DNA of 64,000 nucleotides from Erythrobacter colymbi (GTDB taxonomy: Bacteria > Pseudomonadota > Alphaproteobacteria > Sphingomonadales > Sphingomonadaceae), in assembly GCF_002155685.1 (NCBI RefSeq), contig NZ_MUYK01000013.1:20433-84432 (forward strand). The letters run 5' to 3'. Made by a program: the position numbers and the translations under genes. Under the pieces are notes generated by a model that saw only the letters and a program-made list of their open reading frames with translations, was not told where the DNA came from and did not search any database. Shown here piece after piece: positions 1 through 8,430 of this stretch. Numbering within the stretch: the stretch's first letter is position 1; the number at the start of each line of letters is the position of its first letter.

Positions 1-610
1 CGCGCTCGGCGATATCGAACGGGATGCCCGCGATCAGCACCTCGACCTTGCCCGCTTTGAACGCCCCGCGCTCAGTGCAGGCGATGGGCGCGAGCGGCGC
101 GGGCACGATGTCGAGCACGATCCGCCCCCCGCCTCGGGGGTAGAAGCCGTGGCGCTCGAGGCTGACCGACAGGCGCGGCCCCATGCGCTCCAGCACCGGC
201 AGCAGCGTGGCGCCGAGGAACTCGAACGGCGGCGCGGAAGACGCATGCGTCCCTCCCTCGATCACGATGCGCGAGGGCGCGTCGGCCAGCATCAGCGGGA
301 CGAGCACGGTCTGCACCACCAGCGCGGTGGAGCCGGCGGTGCCGATGGCGAAGTGGTACTCGCCCGGAACAACCGTGCCGGGCCGGAAAGTGAGCTCGCC
401 CGAGCCCACAGCCAGCCCCGAACACTCCGCCGAGCCGATCGCCGCCGCCGCTTCAAGCGCGGTGACGTGCTGGCGCATCAGCCCGGGCTTGGCGCGCCCG
501 CCGCGGATGTTGGTGATGGTAAAAGGCTCGCCCGTCAGCAGCGATAGCGCCGCCGCATAGCGCAGCACCTGCCCCCCGCCTTCGCCTTCCGAGCCGTCGA
601 TGGTGATCAT
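1..610 (-). CDS. rtcA: RNA 3'-terminal phosphate cyclase RtcA (partial, C-terminus outside window)
   Basis: RtcA uses ATP to turn RNA 3'-phosphate ends into 2',3'-cyclic phosphates. The translation starts MITIDGSEGEGGGQ and continues with the arginine/glycine stretch NIRGGRAKPGL and the AIGTAGS segment, all typical of the RtcA family. About 203 of the usual ~340 residues are visible; the gene runs off the left edge, so the AMP-accepting histidine region cannot be inspected. The start is the ATG at 608-610. It lies 22 bases after a small unrecognised gene and is the third gene of the rtcB operon, so it should depend on the sigma-54 promoter at 2448-2463. Family assignment is firm. Confidence 0.93.
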   Translation of the reverse strand, partial: MITIDGSEGEGGGQVLRYAAALSLLTGEPFTITNIRGGRAKPGLMRQHVTALEAAAAIGSAECSGLAVGSGELTFRPGTVVPGEYHFAIGTAGSTALVVQTVLVPLMLADAPSRIVIEGGTHASSAPPFEFLGATLLPVLERMGPRLSVSLERHGFYPRGGGRIVLDIVPAPLAPIACTERGAFKAGKVEVLIAGIPFDIAER

Positions 611-632
611 GTTTATCTCTCTATTTCAGATA

Positions 633-1094
633 CTACTGCGCGCATCGGGGCGGCCACCAGAACATCCATGGGGCGGCCCGTTTGTTGTCGGATGTTCCAA
701 TCCCAAAGTCACCATCGCCAACCTCGACCGCGGCGAACGCCGATGAAAGGGTTCGCAGGCGTTTATTGCCGACGGTCATAATCAATCTTTCTTCGTCGGG
801 GACGAGAGTAAGATCGCCATGGTCAGGCTGGAACTCGACTCTCAACTTCGAGAAATGACCCCGGCTATTCTTGCCATAGTTGGGCATTCTCAGCACGGCG
901 TCCGTGACAGGATCGAGTTGCAACGTGCGATGGCACGGCTCTCCCCCGCTCATGCGATCGAGCAAATTTCTGACTGAGCGGCAGCCGACTGGGTCCGCAG
1001 ACAGATGCCATCCGCGCCAGCCATGATTGGGCTCGGCATATTGCCAGATCCACAGACGACCTTCCTGAACCCATTGGCCAACCCAGTCCTGCAT
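633..1094 (-). CDS. Unrecognised 153-residue protein inserted between rtcB and rtcA
   Basis: I do not recognise this protein. The chosen ATG gives MQDWVGQWVQEG; the reading frame stays open further upstream but that part overlaps rtcB. It is rich in tryptophan (DWVGQWVQ, LWIWQ, GWRGWH, and a WMFWWPP stretch near the C-terminus), has no signal peptide or membrane segment, and shows no catalytic motif I can name. It lies 29 bases after rtcB and 22 bases before rtcA, so it is probably co-transcribed with them. Its base composition differs from its neighbours: by hand count bases 661-900 are 55% G+C (132/240), against about 70% in a sample of rtcB. This suggests a later insertion into the operon. 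A role in RNA repair would be guilt by association only. Confidence 0.75.
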   Translation of the reverse strand: MQDWVGQWVQEGRLWIWQYAEPNHGWRGWHLSADPVGCRSVRNLLDRMSGGEPCHRTLQLDPVTDAVLRMPNYGKNSRGHFSKLRVEFQPDHGDLTLVPDEERLIMTVGNKRLRTLSSAFAAVEVGDGDFGIGTSDNKRAAPWMFWWPPRCAQ

Positions 1095-1123
1095 TCCGCA
1101 CCCCCAATGGGGCGCGAAGGGCG

Positions 1124-2350
1124 TTACCCCTTCACGCACACCACCTGCTTCAGCGTGTGGACGATCTCCACCAGATCGGCCTGCGCGGCCATCACGGCGT
1201 CGATCGGCTTGTAGGCCTTGGGCGTTTCGTCGATCACGCCCTCGTCCTTGCGGCATTCGACCCCTGCCGTATCGGCGAGGTGTTCGTCGAGGCTGACGAG
1301 CTTCTTCGCCGCCGTGCGGCTCATCACCCGTCCCGCCCCGTGCGAGCAGCTGTCGAAGCTTTCAGGGTTCCCCAGCCCGCGCACGATGAAGCTCTTCGCT
1401 CCCATCGAACCCGGGATGATCCCCATCGTCCCCTTGGCCGCGCGCACCGCACCCTTGCGGGTGACGAGCACGTTCTCGCCGAAGTGATGCTCGCGCGTCA
1501 CGTAGTTGTGGTGGCAGTTCACCGCCTCGCACTCCGCATCGAAGGGCTTGGCGATCTGCGAGCGCAGCGCGTCGATCACGTGCGCCATCATCACCTGACG
1601 GTTCAGGCGCGCGAAGTCCTGCGCCCATTCGACCGCTTCGACATAGTCGTCGAAATGGTCGGTCCCTTCCGGGAAGTAGGCGAGGTCCTGATCGGGCAGG
1701 TTGATGTGCCACTTGCGCATGTCCTGCTTGGCCAGTTCGATGAAGAACGTCCCGATCGCGTTGCCGACCCCGCGGCTTCCCGAGTGGAGCATCACCCACA
1801 CGCGCTGCTCCTCGTCGAGACACAGTTCGATGAAGTGGTTCCCCGTCCCGAGCGTGCCGAGGTGCATCAGGTTGTTGGTGTTGCGCAGCCGCGGGTGCTT
1901 GGCGACGATCCGCCCGAAGCGCTCGGCGAGCTTGGCCCAGGCGTCGACCACCACGCGCGGGGGTTCGCCCCACGCACCCTTGTCGCGCCTGCCGCGCCCT
2001 ACGGAGCGCCCGTGCGGCACCGCCGCCTCGATCGCGGAACGGATGCCAGCAAGGTTGTCCGGCAGATCACTCGCGACGAGCGAGGTGCGTGCCGCCATCA
2101 TCCCGCAGCCGATATCGACACCCACCGCGGCGGGAATGACCGCGCCCTTGGTGGGGATGACCGATCCGACCGTCGCCCCGATCCCGACATGGACGTCGGG
2201 CATCGCGGCCACGTGCTTGAAGATGAACGGCATCTGCGCCGCGCGGGCGAGCTGCTTGCGGGCCTCGTCCTCGACGGGAACGCCGCGCGTCCACATCTTG
2301 ATCGGCGCGGCCCCCTCGTCCTGGTGAAACTCGTAAGTCGTCTGCGTCAT
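1124..2350 (-). CDS. rtcB: RNA-splicing ligase RtcB (GTP-dependent RNA ligase)
   Basis: RtcB joins RNA 2',3'-cyclic phosphate or 3'-phosphate ends to 5'-OH ends using Mn2+ and GTP. The 408-residue protein has the family's hallmark segments: the metal-binding VGVDIGCGM, the NHFIEL segment, the HSGSRG loop, and the C-terminal SCSHGAGR region holding the histidine that is guanylylated. The start is the ATG at 2348-2350 (MTQTTYEFHQ), preceded by AGAGGA at suitable spacing; an upstream extension of the frame is rejected because it would cross the sigma-54 promoter. It is the first gene of the operon rtcB-orf-rtcA and is divergent from its activator gene rtcR. Confidence 0.96.
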   Translation of the reverse strand: MTQTTYEFHQDEGAAPIKMWTRGVPVEDEARKQLARAAQMPFIFKHVAAMPDVHVGIGATVGSVIPTKGAVIPAAVGVDIGCGMMAARTSLVASDLPDNLAGIRSAIEAAVPHGRSVGRGRRDKGAWGEPPRVVVDAWAKLAERFGRIVAKHPRLRNTNNLMHLGTLGTGNHFIELCLDEEQRVWVMLHSGSRGVGNAIGTFFIELAKQDMRKWHINLPDQDLAYFPEGTDHFDDYVEAVEWAQDFARLNRQVMMAHVIDALRSQIAKPFDAECEAVNCHHNYVTREHHFGENVLVTRKGAVRAAKGTMGIIPGSMGAKSFIVRGLGNPESFDSCSHGAGRVMSRTAAKKLVSLDEHLADTAGVECRKDEGVIDETPKAYKPIDAVMAAQADLVEIVHTLKQVVCVKG

Positions 2351-2373
2351 GGCGAAATCCTCTAGCAGGTTTC

Positions 2374-2399
2374 GGGCGGCCGGCCCATTCCGGCCGCCC
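2374..2399 (-). ncRNA. GC-rich stem-loop in the rtcB mRNA leader
   Basis: A perfect 10-bp inverted repeat (GGGCGGCCGG / CCGGCCGCCC) with a 6-base loop lies in the predicted 5' leader of rtcB, ending about 24 bases before the start codon and just upstream of the ribosome binding site. There is no T-tract, so it is not an obvious intrinsic terminator. It may affect leader stability or translation. A function is not demonstrated. Confidence 0.5.
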
Positions 2400-2447
2400 T
2401 TCATCCTGCTGCATGCCGGGTGTTCGACGTCCCGGCGGTGATTACAC

Positions 2448-2463
2448 AGCATAGGGCGTGCCA
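2448..2463 (-). promoter_or_regulatory. Sigma-54 (-24/-12) promoter of rtcB operon
   Basis: Read on the minus strand the site is TGGCACGCCCTATGCT. It matches the sigma-54 consensus (TGGCACG-N4-TTGCW) with the invariant GG and GC at the right spacing and one substitution (TTGC to ATGC). Transcription should start near 2436, giving a leader of about 85 bases. The adjacent gene encodes RtcR, a sigma-54 activator, which supports the call. Confidence 0.85.
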
Positions 2464-2574
2464 AACTTGCCGGGAGCGGCCCCGGTTCACGCTATCCATT
2501 TCAAAATCCTCTATTATTTCGGGACGCCATTCGCAGTGCTTTGAAGAGCCATGAGTACGTTTCCTATTCCCTTG

Positions 2575-2599
2575 TATCGCTAGCGATAAAATTTTATCG
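2575..2599. promoter_or_regulatory. Two overlapping palindromes at the rtcR start: candidate RtcR activator site or operator
   Basis: TATCGCTAGCGATA (2575-2588) and CGATAAAATTTTATCG (2584-2599) are both perfect palindromes and share five bases, giving three copies of the TATCG/CGATA half-site. The pair lies 8 bases before the rtcR start and roughly 120 bp upstream of the sigma-54 promoter, a normal distance for an upstream activator sequence. RtcR binding is inferred. Confidence 0.55.
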
Positions 2600-2607
2600 T
2601 ACTTCCG

Positions 2608-4194
2608 ATGAAACCCACCACCCTCATCGGTTTTCTCGGCTCCGCGCTCGACGCCGGGCCCTTCAGCCCCGCGCGCTGGAACCGGTGGCGGCCTTCGGTC
2701 AGTATCTGCATGCAAGACGATCTGCGCGTGGATCGCTTCGTGCTGATCCACGGCAGCCAGCACGCCCGCCTTGCCGGGCAAGTCGCCGCCGATATCCGCG
2801 ATGTCTCGCCCGAAACCGAGATCGTGCTGCAGGTCATGGACTTTGCCGATCCGTGGGATTTCGAGGAGGTCTACGGCAAGCTCCTCGATTTCGCGCGCGG
2901 CTTTCCCTTCGATCCCGAAGCGCAGGACTACCTCGTCCACATCACCACCGGCACGCACGTCGCGCAGATCTGCCTCTTCCTGCTGACCGAGGCGCGCTAT
3001 CTGCCGGGCCGCCTGCTCCAGACCCAGCCGCCGCGCGGCGCGCCCTCGCCCGTCGGCTCGTGGGACGCGATCGACCTCGATCTGTCGCGCTATGACAGCA
3101 TCGCCACCCGCTTCGCCGAGGCGAGCGCCGAGAGCGCGAGCTTCCTCAAGAGCGGGATCGACACCCGCAACCCCGCCTTCAACCGCATGATCGACGAGAT
3201 TGAGGCGGTCGCAGTGCGCAGCCGCGCGCCGATCCTGCTGATGGGGCCGACGGGTGCGGGCAAGAGCCAGCTGGCGCGCAAGGTCTTCGAACTCAAGAAG
3301 CTGCGCCATCAGGTCAGCGGGCCCTTCGTGGAGGTCAATTGCGCGACGCTGAAAGGCGATAGCGCGATGTCGGCGCTGTTCGGGCACCGCAAGGGCGCCT
3401 TCACCGGCGCGGTCGCGGATCGCCCGGGCCTGCTCAAAAGCGCGAACAAGGGCGTGCTGTTCCTCGACGAGATCGGCGAGCTGGGGCTCGACGAGCAGGC
3501 GATGATTCTGCGCGCGATCGAGGACGGGCGCTTCCTTCCCGTGGGCGCGGACAACGAGGCGGCAAGCGATTTCCAGCTGATCGCGGGCACCAACCGCAAC
3601 CTGATGGAGGCGGTGGCGGCGGGCACTTTCCGCGACGATCTCTTCGCGCGGCTCAACCTGTGGACCTTCACCCTCCCCGGCCTGGCCGAGCGGCGCGAGG
3701 ATATCGAGCCCAATCTCGATTTCGAGCTCGACCGTTTTGCCCAGCGCGAGGGCACGCGTGTGACCTTCAACAAGGAGGCCCGCGCGCGCTACCTCGCCTT
3801 TGCCACGGGCCCCGCGGCGCGCTGGGCGGGGAATTTCCGCGATCTGGCGGCGAGCGTGACGCGTATGGCGACGCTCAGTCCCACGGGCCGGATCGATGTC
3901 GATGCAGTGGCAGCGGAGACGGCGCGGCTCGCGCGGCTGTGGTCGGGCGAGCCGTCCGGCGCTTCGGGGCTGGAGGCGCTGCTCGGGGCCGATGGGCTGG
4001 CCGAGATCGACCCCTTCGATCAGGCGCAGCTCGAATATGTCGTGACCGTGTGCCGCCAGTGCGCGAGCCTCTCCGACGCAGGGCGCCGCCTGTTCGCCGC
4101 ATCGCGCCGGCAGCGCCGCTCGACCAATGATGCCGACCGCTTGCGCAAATACCTCGCGAAGTTCGGGCTCGACTGGGGTGCGGTTACCGCCTGA
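2608..4194 (+). CDS. rtcR: Sigma-54-dependent activator RtcR of the RNA repair operon
   Basis: RtcR is the bacterial enhancer-binding protein that turns on rtcBA, in other bacteria in response to RNA-derived ligands sensed by its N-terminal CARF-like domain. Visible here are an N-terminal domain (about 1-180) with the TTGTH signature near residue 113, a AAA+ domain with Walker A GPTGAGKS (213-220), the sigma-54-contacting loop GAFTGA (263-268) and Walker B FLDEIGEL (about 285-292), and a C-terminal helix-turn-helix region (about 480-528). The length of 528 is normal. The start (MKPTTLIGFLGSALD) fits the family N-terminus, although there is no good ribosome binding site. It is divergent from rtcB and stops 6 bases before the convergent helicase gene. 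Confidence 0.95.
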   Translation: MKPTTLIGFLGSALDAGPFSPARWNRWRPSVSICMQDDLRVDRFVLIHGSQHARLAGQVAADIRDVSPETEIVLQVMDFADPWDFEEVYGKLLDFARGFPFDPEAQDYLVHITTGTHVAQICLFLLTEARYLPGRLLQTQPPRGAPSPVGSWDAIDLDLSRYDSIATRFAEASAESASFLKSGIDTRNPAFNRMIDEIEAVAVRSRAPILLMGPTGAGKSQLARKVFELKKLRHQVSGPFVEVNCATLKGDSAMSALFGHRKGAFTGAVADRPGLLKSANKGVLFLDEIGELGLDEQAMILRAIEDGRFLPVGADNEAASDFQLIAGTNRNLMEAVAAGTFRDDLFARLNLWTFTLPGLAERREDIEPNLDFELDRFAQREGTRVTFNKEARARYLAFATGPAARWAGNFRDLAASVTRMATLSPTGRIDVDAVAAETARLARLWSGEPSGASGLEALLGADGLAEIDPFDQAQLEYVVTVCRQCASLSDAGRRLFAASRRQRRSTNDADRLRKYLAKFGLDWGAVTA

Positions 4195-4200
4195 GCGCCA

Positions 4201-6855
4201 TCAGAGCCACACCGAACGGCGCTCGACCCGGCGCTGGAACCCGGCGGCGAGCGAGGCGGCGCGGGCGCGCAGCAGCAGGCGGCGGCCCTCGGGGGTGAGG
4301 GCGAAGACCAGATCGGAGGAGCCGACATTCTCGCGCCACAGCTCGGCAAAGCGCTCGGCGAATTCCTTGCGCGCGGCAAGTGTGGCCGGGACGGCGTGAT
4401 AGTCCGTACGCCGCTTCCACCCCAGCCACGACCGGCGCACCAGCAGGTAGCGCGGGTTCTGCACCGGGCCGAGGATCTCGGCGAGGCCCTGCATCACATG
4501 CCGTTCCGCCGCGCGGCTGACGCCGGTCAGGATCACGTCCTTGCGCCCGTCGAGGCTGGTGCGCACCGCGATGCCCACCCCTTCCAGCTCGAAGCCGCTG
4601 ATCGCGCCGGCGTCGACCAGCGCCTTGAAGGTGACCCAGGCGACCTGATGGAGCGAACCCTCGAGCGAGCCGTTGCGCCATGCGAGCCGACCGGCCTTGA
4701 ACAGGCGCGGGAGGCTTGCGAGGGTCGCCGCGCCAGCCAGCCCCAGCGCGATCGTGCCGAGCCCCGCATAGCCGGGCAGGTCGCGCACTGCCTCGGCCGC
4801 GGCCATCGCCCCGCTCCCCGCCGCGCTCCAGCCGAGGGCGTGGAGCGTGTCGTACCAGCTGAGCGCGCGCGGGGCATGGGTGGCAGCAGCGGTCTCGCGC
4901 ACACGGGCGCGGGGCTCGCCCTCGCCCAGCGACACGCGCCAGCGCTCGGCGATGGCGGGGCGGTCGGCGGCGATGGCGAAGGTGCGCGCGTTGTTCGCCG
5001 CGAGCCCTGCCGCAGGGTCGATCCCGAGCCGCGCCACCCCGTCCTCGATCAGGGTCGATGCCCCGTTGGCGATCCCCTCGAAGGCCTTGAAGCGCCGGGC
5101 GACGACATCGATGTCCGAGACCTCGTCTGCCCCACCGTCCTCCAGAAAGCCCCATTCGAGCGGGCGGGCGACCTGTTCCCACTGCGCGCTCTCGCCGGGG
5201 TCGATGGTAGCCAAGTGCCAGATATTCGACACCTTTTCAGGCCGCGCCGGATCGATCCGGATCGCCCGTCCGCGCATCTGGTTCGAGAGCATGAAAGAGG
5301 CCGCATTGCTCGCCAGCACCAGTGAATTCAGCGCGGGCGCATCCCACCCCTCGCCCAGCAGCGACTGCGTGCCGACGAGGATGTGGAGATCGCCGCGGGT
5401 GAACAGCGCGGTCACCACCCGCACCAGCGCGGCGGAGCCTCCGCTGCGGCACTCCACGCCGACATGGCCGGGGCAGCCGGGCAGCGGAGCGGTGCGGAAC
5501 GTGTCCGCCGCATAGCCGCACTCCACCGCCACAGCCTGTAGGCTCTCCACCGCGCTCTCGGGCAGGATCACCAGACTTCCCGTCAGCACGCCCAGATGCC
5601 GCGCATCGATCGCCTCGCGCCGGAGCACCTCGAAGATCGGCACCACACCGAGCTTGGCGGGAACGAAAGGCGCGTCGGGGCGGGTCGGCAGCTCGCCCGC
5701 GCGGATGTGGTCGGACAGGATCACCATTCGCAAATCGTCACCCAGCGCCGCATTTTCCGCTCGGGCGATGGCGGTGATCGAGGCGAGTTTGGCGAGGCTC
5801 GCGCTCATCAGCTTGAACACCGCGCGCGTCTGGCCGAGCCGCACGCGCCCGCCCTCGATCAGCCCGTGCTGATGGAGCCGCTCCCGCAGTTCCTTCAACC
5901 GCGCCGGATCGAGCGGGAAGACGGCGGCGTGGCGGGCGATGATCCCGTCGAGGAAACGCTCCATCCAGAAGGCCGAAGGCGCGGGCACATCGCGCGCGCG
6001 TACCCCCAGCAGCTTCAGCGGCGCGCGGGGCAGATCGTGGCCGGCCGAGGCCAGCAGCACCAGCACCGCCGAGAGCATCTCGGGCGCTTCGAGGATCGCT
6101 TCCACGTGCGCCTCGGGGTCGGTCAGCCAGGGGTGCGCGGCGAGCCAGTCGAGCAGGCCCCAGTCCTCGCGCAGGTCCTGCACCAGCGCCGAGACCGCCG
6201 CGCGGCGTCGTTCCAAAAGGTCGATGGCATCGGCGGTGGGGGCGGACAGAACGAGGTGATCCTGATGCGGGCACAGGTCGCCGTTGCGCACCAGTTCGGG
6301 GATGCCGATCTCCATGTCGATCGGCCCGCACAGCGCCTCGTAGCGCGTCCATTCGGCATGGCCCGCATCATAGGGCGGGGTCGCGGTGAGCGCGACGACA
6401 TGCGCGCCTTCCAGCGAATTTATCAATTCATCCAGACACTTCCACCACTCGCGCCGCAGGTGGTGCGCCTCGTCCAGCACCAGCGTGAGCGGCCCGAGCG
6501 CGCCGAGCCGCGCCACGAGCGCCGCCATGTCCTCGCCCCGCCTGAGGCTGTCGAGAGCCTGATAGGTGGTCAGCGTCAGCGCCGCCGGCTGGGCCAGATC
6601 ACGCGACACCGCGCCGCCTTGTGGGGGCCTCTCGAGGAACAGCGGGCAGAGCCGCTGCTCCCACTGGTCGCGGATCGCGATGGTCGGGGCGAAGACGAGC
6701 GCGGGGCGGCCGAGGCGGCGGACAATCTCGAGGCCGAGCACCGTCTTGCCCGCTCCGGGCGCGGCGACGACGTGGAGGCGGCGGTCATCGAGATGGCGGT
6801 CCATCTCCTCCAGCACGCGGGCCTGATAGTCGCGCCATACCCCGGTGAAGTTCAT
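4201..6855 (-). CDS. Large DEAH-box superfamily 2 helicase with uncharacterised C-terminal half
   Basis: This 884-residue protein has an SF2 helicase core: QARVLEEM (a Q-motif-like or entry region), Walker A AAPGAGKT (31-38), DEAH box (128-131), motif III TATP (157-160), and a second RecA-like domain with the GTQSLLGEGWDAP and MRGRAIR motifs typical of motifs V and VI. The remaining ~350 residues match nothing I know and include a hydrophobic stretch (GLGTIALGLAGAATLASLP). The start chosen is the ATG giving MNFTGVWRDYQ, because the helicase fold begins there; the frame stays open upstream. The gene converges on rtcR with 6 bases between stop codons. It could be an RNA/DNA helicase, or a defence or repair helicase; the substrate cannot be told from sequence. 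Confidence 0.85.
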   Translation of the reverse strand: MNFTGVWRDYQARVLEEMDRHLDDRRLHVVAAPGAGKTVLGLEIVRRLGRPALVFAPTIAIRDQWEQRLCPLFLERPPQGGAVSRDLAQPAALTLTTYQALDSLRRGEDMAALVARLGALGPLTLVLDEAHHLRREWWKCLDELINSLEGAHVVALTATPPYDAGHAEWTRYEALCGPIDMEIGIPELVRNGDLCPHQDHLVLSAPTADAIDLLERRRAAVSALVQDLREDWGLLDWLAAHPWLTDPEAHVEAILEAPEMLSAVLVLLASAGHDLPRAPLKLLGVRARDVPAPSAFWMERFLDGIIARHAAVFPLDPARLKELRERLHQHGLIEGGRVRLGQTRAVFKLMSASLAKLASITAIARAENAALGDDLRMVILSDHIRAGELPTRPDAPFVPAKLGVVPIFEVLRREAIDARHLGVLTGSLVILPESAVESLQAVAVECGYAADTFRTAPLPGCPGHVGVECRSGGSAALVRVVTALFTRGDLHILVGTQSLLGEGWDAPALNSLVLASNAASFMLSNQMRGRAIRIDPARPEKVSNIWHLATIDPGESAQWEQVARPLEWGFLEDGGADEVSDIDVVARRFKAFEGIANGASTLIEDGVARLGIDPAAGLAANNARTFAIAADRPAIAERWRVSLGEGEPRARVRETAAATHAPRALSWYDTLHALGWSAAGSGAMAAAEAVRDLPGYAGLGTIALGLAGAATLASLPRLFKAGRLAWRNGSLEGSLHQVAWVTFKALVDAGAISGFELEGVGIAVRTSLDGRKDVILTGVSRAAERHVMQGLAEILGPVQNPRYLLVRRSWLGWKRRTDYHAVPATLAARKEFAERFAELWRENVGSSDLVFALTPEGRRLLLRARAASLAAGFQRRVERRSVWL

Positions 6856-6918
6856 GTCCCCCAGCACGCCTGCCGGACTAGCAGCCGCGATTCCCCCGCG
6901 CCAGCGGCCGCTGCGCAA

Positions 6919-6934
6919 TGTTTCACGGGAAACA
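6919..6934. promoter_or_regulatory. parS-like 16-bp palindrome, copy A
   Basis: TGTTTCACGGGAAACA differs at one position from the common chromosomal parS palindrome TGTTTCACGTGAAACA. It lies between the nucleotide-sugar dehydrogenase and helicase genes and is followed at 12 bases by tandem ~11-bp repeats. A related copy sits at 12940. ParB binding is inferred; no parA, parB or dnaA gene is in the window. Confidence 0.5.
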
Positions 6935-6945
6935 TCGCGACGAGA

Positions 6946-6989
6946 GGGGTCTGGAGGGGGTCTAGGAGGGGTCTGGAGGGGGTCTGAGT
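6946..6989 (+). repeat. Four tandem 11-bp units, copy A
   Basis: Four contiguous 11-bp units, each beginning GGGGTCT: GGGGTCTGGAG, GGGGTCTAGGA, GGGGTCTGGAG and GGGGTCTGAGT. Units 1 and 3 are identical. The period is close to one helical turn, so a protein could bind along one face. It does not form a strong hairpin. The same arrangement occurs after the second parS-like site. Confidence 0.8.
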
Positions 6990-7065
6990 GGCGCTGGCAC
7001 CGCGCGAACAGTCTGCGAAAGCCCGCTGAACCGGGGGTGCCTTGGCCGCCCCCGATCCCCGCCGG

Positions 7066-8346
7066 TCAGAGCCTGAGGTCGCTCTCGCTGCGGTCGAACA
7101 CGCTCTTCAGATCGAAGAACACGCTCTCGCTGCGGCCAAAGCTGCGAATGGCTGCCGCGCCGCCTGCGCGGAACGCCTCGTGCGCCACTGCGAGGATCAC
7201 GCCGTCATAGACGCCCCGCTCCGGCGCACTCACCAGATCGAGCCCGTATTCGCGCCGCGCCTCGGCCGGATCGACCAGCGGATCGTGGACGTCCACCAGC
7301 GCGCCATAGTCGCGCAGTTCGGCCACCACATCGACCACGCGGGTGTTGCGCAGATCGGGGCAGTTTTCCTTAAAGGCGAGCCCCAGCACCAGGATCCGCG
7401 CGCCGCCCACGTGGATGCGCCGCCGCAGCATCGCCTTGACCAGCGCCTGCGCCGCATAGGCCCCCATCCCGTCGTTGATCCGCCGCCCGGCCAGGATCAC
7501 GTCGGGGTGATAGCCCAGCGCCTCGGCCTTGTGGGTGAGGTAATAGGGATCGACCCCGATGCAGTGCCCGCCGACCAGCCCGGGGCGGAAGGGCAGGAAG
7601 TTCCACTTGGTCCCCGCCGCCGCGAGCACCGCTCCGGTATCGATCCCCATGCGCTCGAAGATGATGGCGAGCTCGTTCACCAGCGCGATGTTGAGATCGC
7701 GCTGGGTGTTCTCGATCACCTTGGCGGCTTCGGCGACACGGATGCTCTCGGCCCGGTAAGTGCCTGCGGTGATGATCTCGCCATAGAGCGCATCGACCGC
7801 CGCGGCGGCCTCGGGCGTCGAGCCCGAGGTGACCTTGAGGATCGTGGTCAGCCGGTGCGCCTTGTCGCCCGGATTGATGCGTTCGGGGCTGTAACCGCAG
7901 AAGAAATCGACATTGTAGGTGAGGCCCGAGAACTTCTCGAGCAGCGGCACACAGTCCTCCTCGGTGGCACCGGGATAGACCGTGCTTTCATAGATCACGA
8001 TCGCCCCCTTGCGCATCGCCCGGCCCACGGTCTCGGTCGCGCGCAGCAGCGGGCCGAGATCGGGGCGCTTGTGCGCGTCGATGGGCGTCGGGACGGTGAC
8101 GATGAAAATCCCCGCTTCGGTCAGATCGGCAGGATCGCTCGAAAGCCGAAGATGGCGCGCGGCGGCCAGCTCTTCCGGCGCAACTTCGAGGGTGCGGTCA
8201 TGCCCGGCGGACAGTTCGGCGATGCGGCCCGCGTCGATATCGAAGCCGATCACCGCGCGGTGCTTGCCGAACTCGGCCGCGAGCGGCAGGCCGACATAGC
8301 CAAGGCCGATAACGGCGATCACGGGGGCGGCAGCTTCATTCGTCAC
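7066..8346 (-). CDS. Nucleotide-sugar dehydrogenase (UDP-N-acetylhexosamine 6-dehydrogenase type, TviB/WbpO-like)
   Basis: The enzyme oxidises C6 of a UDP-hexosamine to the uronate with two NAD+, feeding capsule, O-antigen or exopolysaccharide synthesis. The 426-residue protein has the N-terminal Rossmann motif [12 protein letters not shown], the central [10 protein letters not shown] segment, the catalytic cysteine in [12 protein letters not shown], and the C-terminal NAD-binding domain ([19 protein letters not shown]). The NPGD and IGVDPYYL versions are typical of the UDP-GalNAc/GlcNAc branch rather than UDP-glucose dehydrogenase. It stands alone: no epimerase or glycosyltransferase lies next to it. 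Confidence 0.9.
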   Translation of the reverse strand: MTNEAAAPVIAVIGLGYVGLPLAAEFGKHRAVIGFDIDAGRIAELSAGHDRTLEVAPEELAAARHLRLSSDPADLTEAGIFIVTVPTPIDAHKRPDLGPLLRATETVGRAMRKGAIVIYESTVYPGATEEDCVPLLEKFSGLTYNVDFFCGYSPERINPGDKAHRLTTILKVTSGSTPEAAAAVDALYGEIITAGTYRAESIRVAEAAKVIENTQRDLNIALVNELAIIFERMGIDTGAVLAAAGTKWNFLPFRPGLVGGHCIGVDPYYLTHKAEALGYHPDVILAGRRINDGMGAYAAQALVKAMLRRRIHVGGARILVLGLAFKENCPDLRNTRVVDVVAELRDYGALVDVHDPLVDPAEARREYGLDLVSAPERGVYDGVILAVAHEAFRAGGAAAIRSFGRSESVFFDLKSVFDRSESDLRL

Positions 8347-8430
8347 GGCGGGTCTTCCGGCAGGCAGGGTCTTGGCCGCCCGCCTTAGCCGCGCAAGTCC
8401 TAAGGAACCCGAAACCGACTGCCGACGCCC

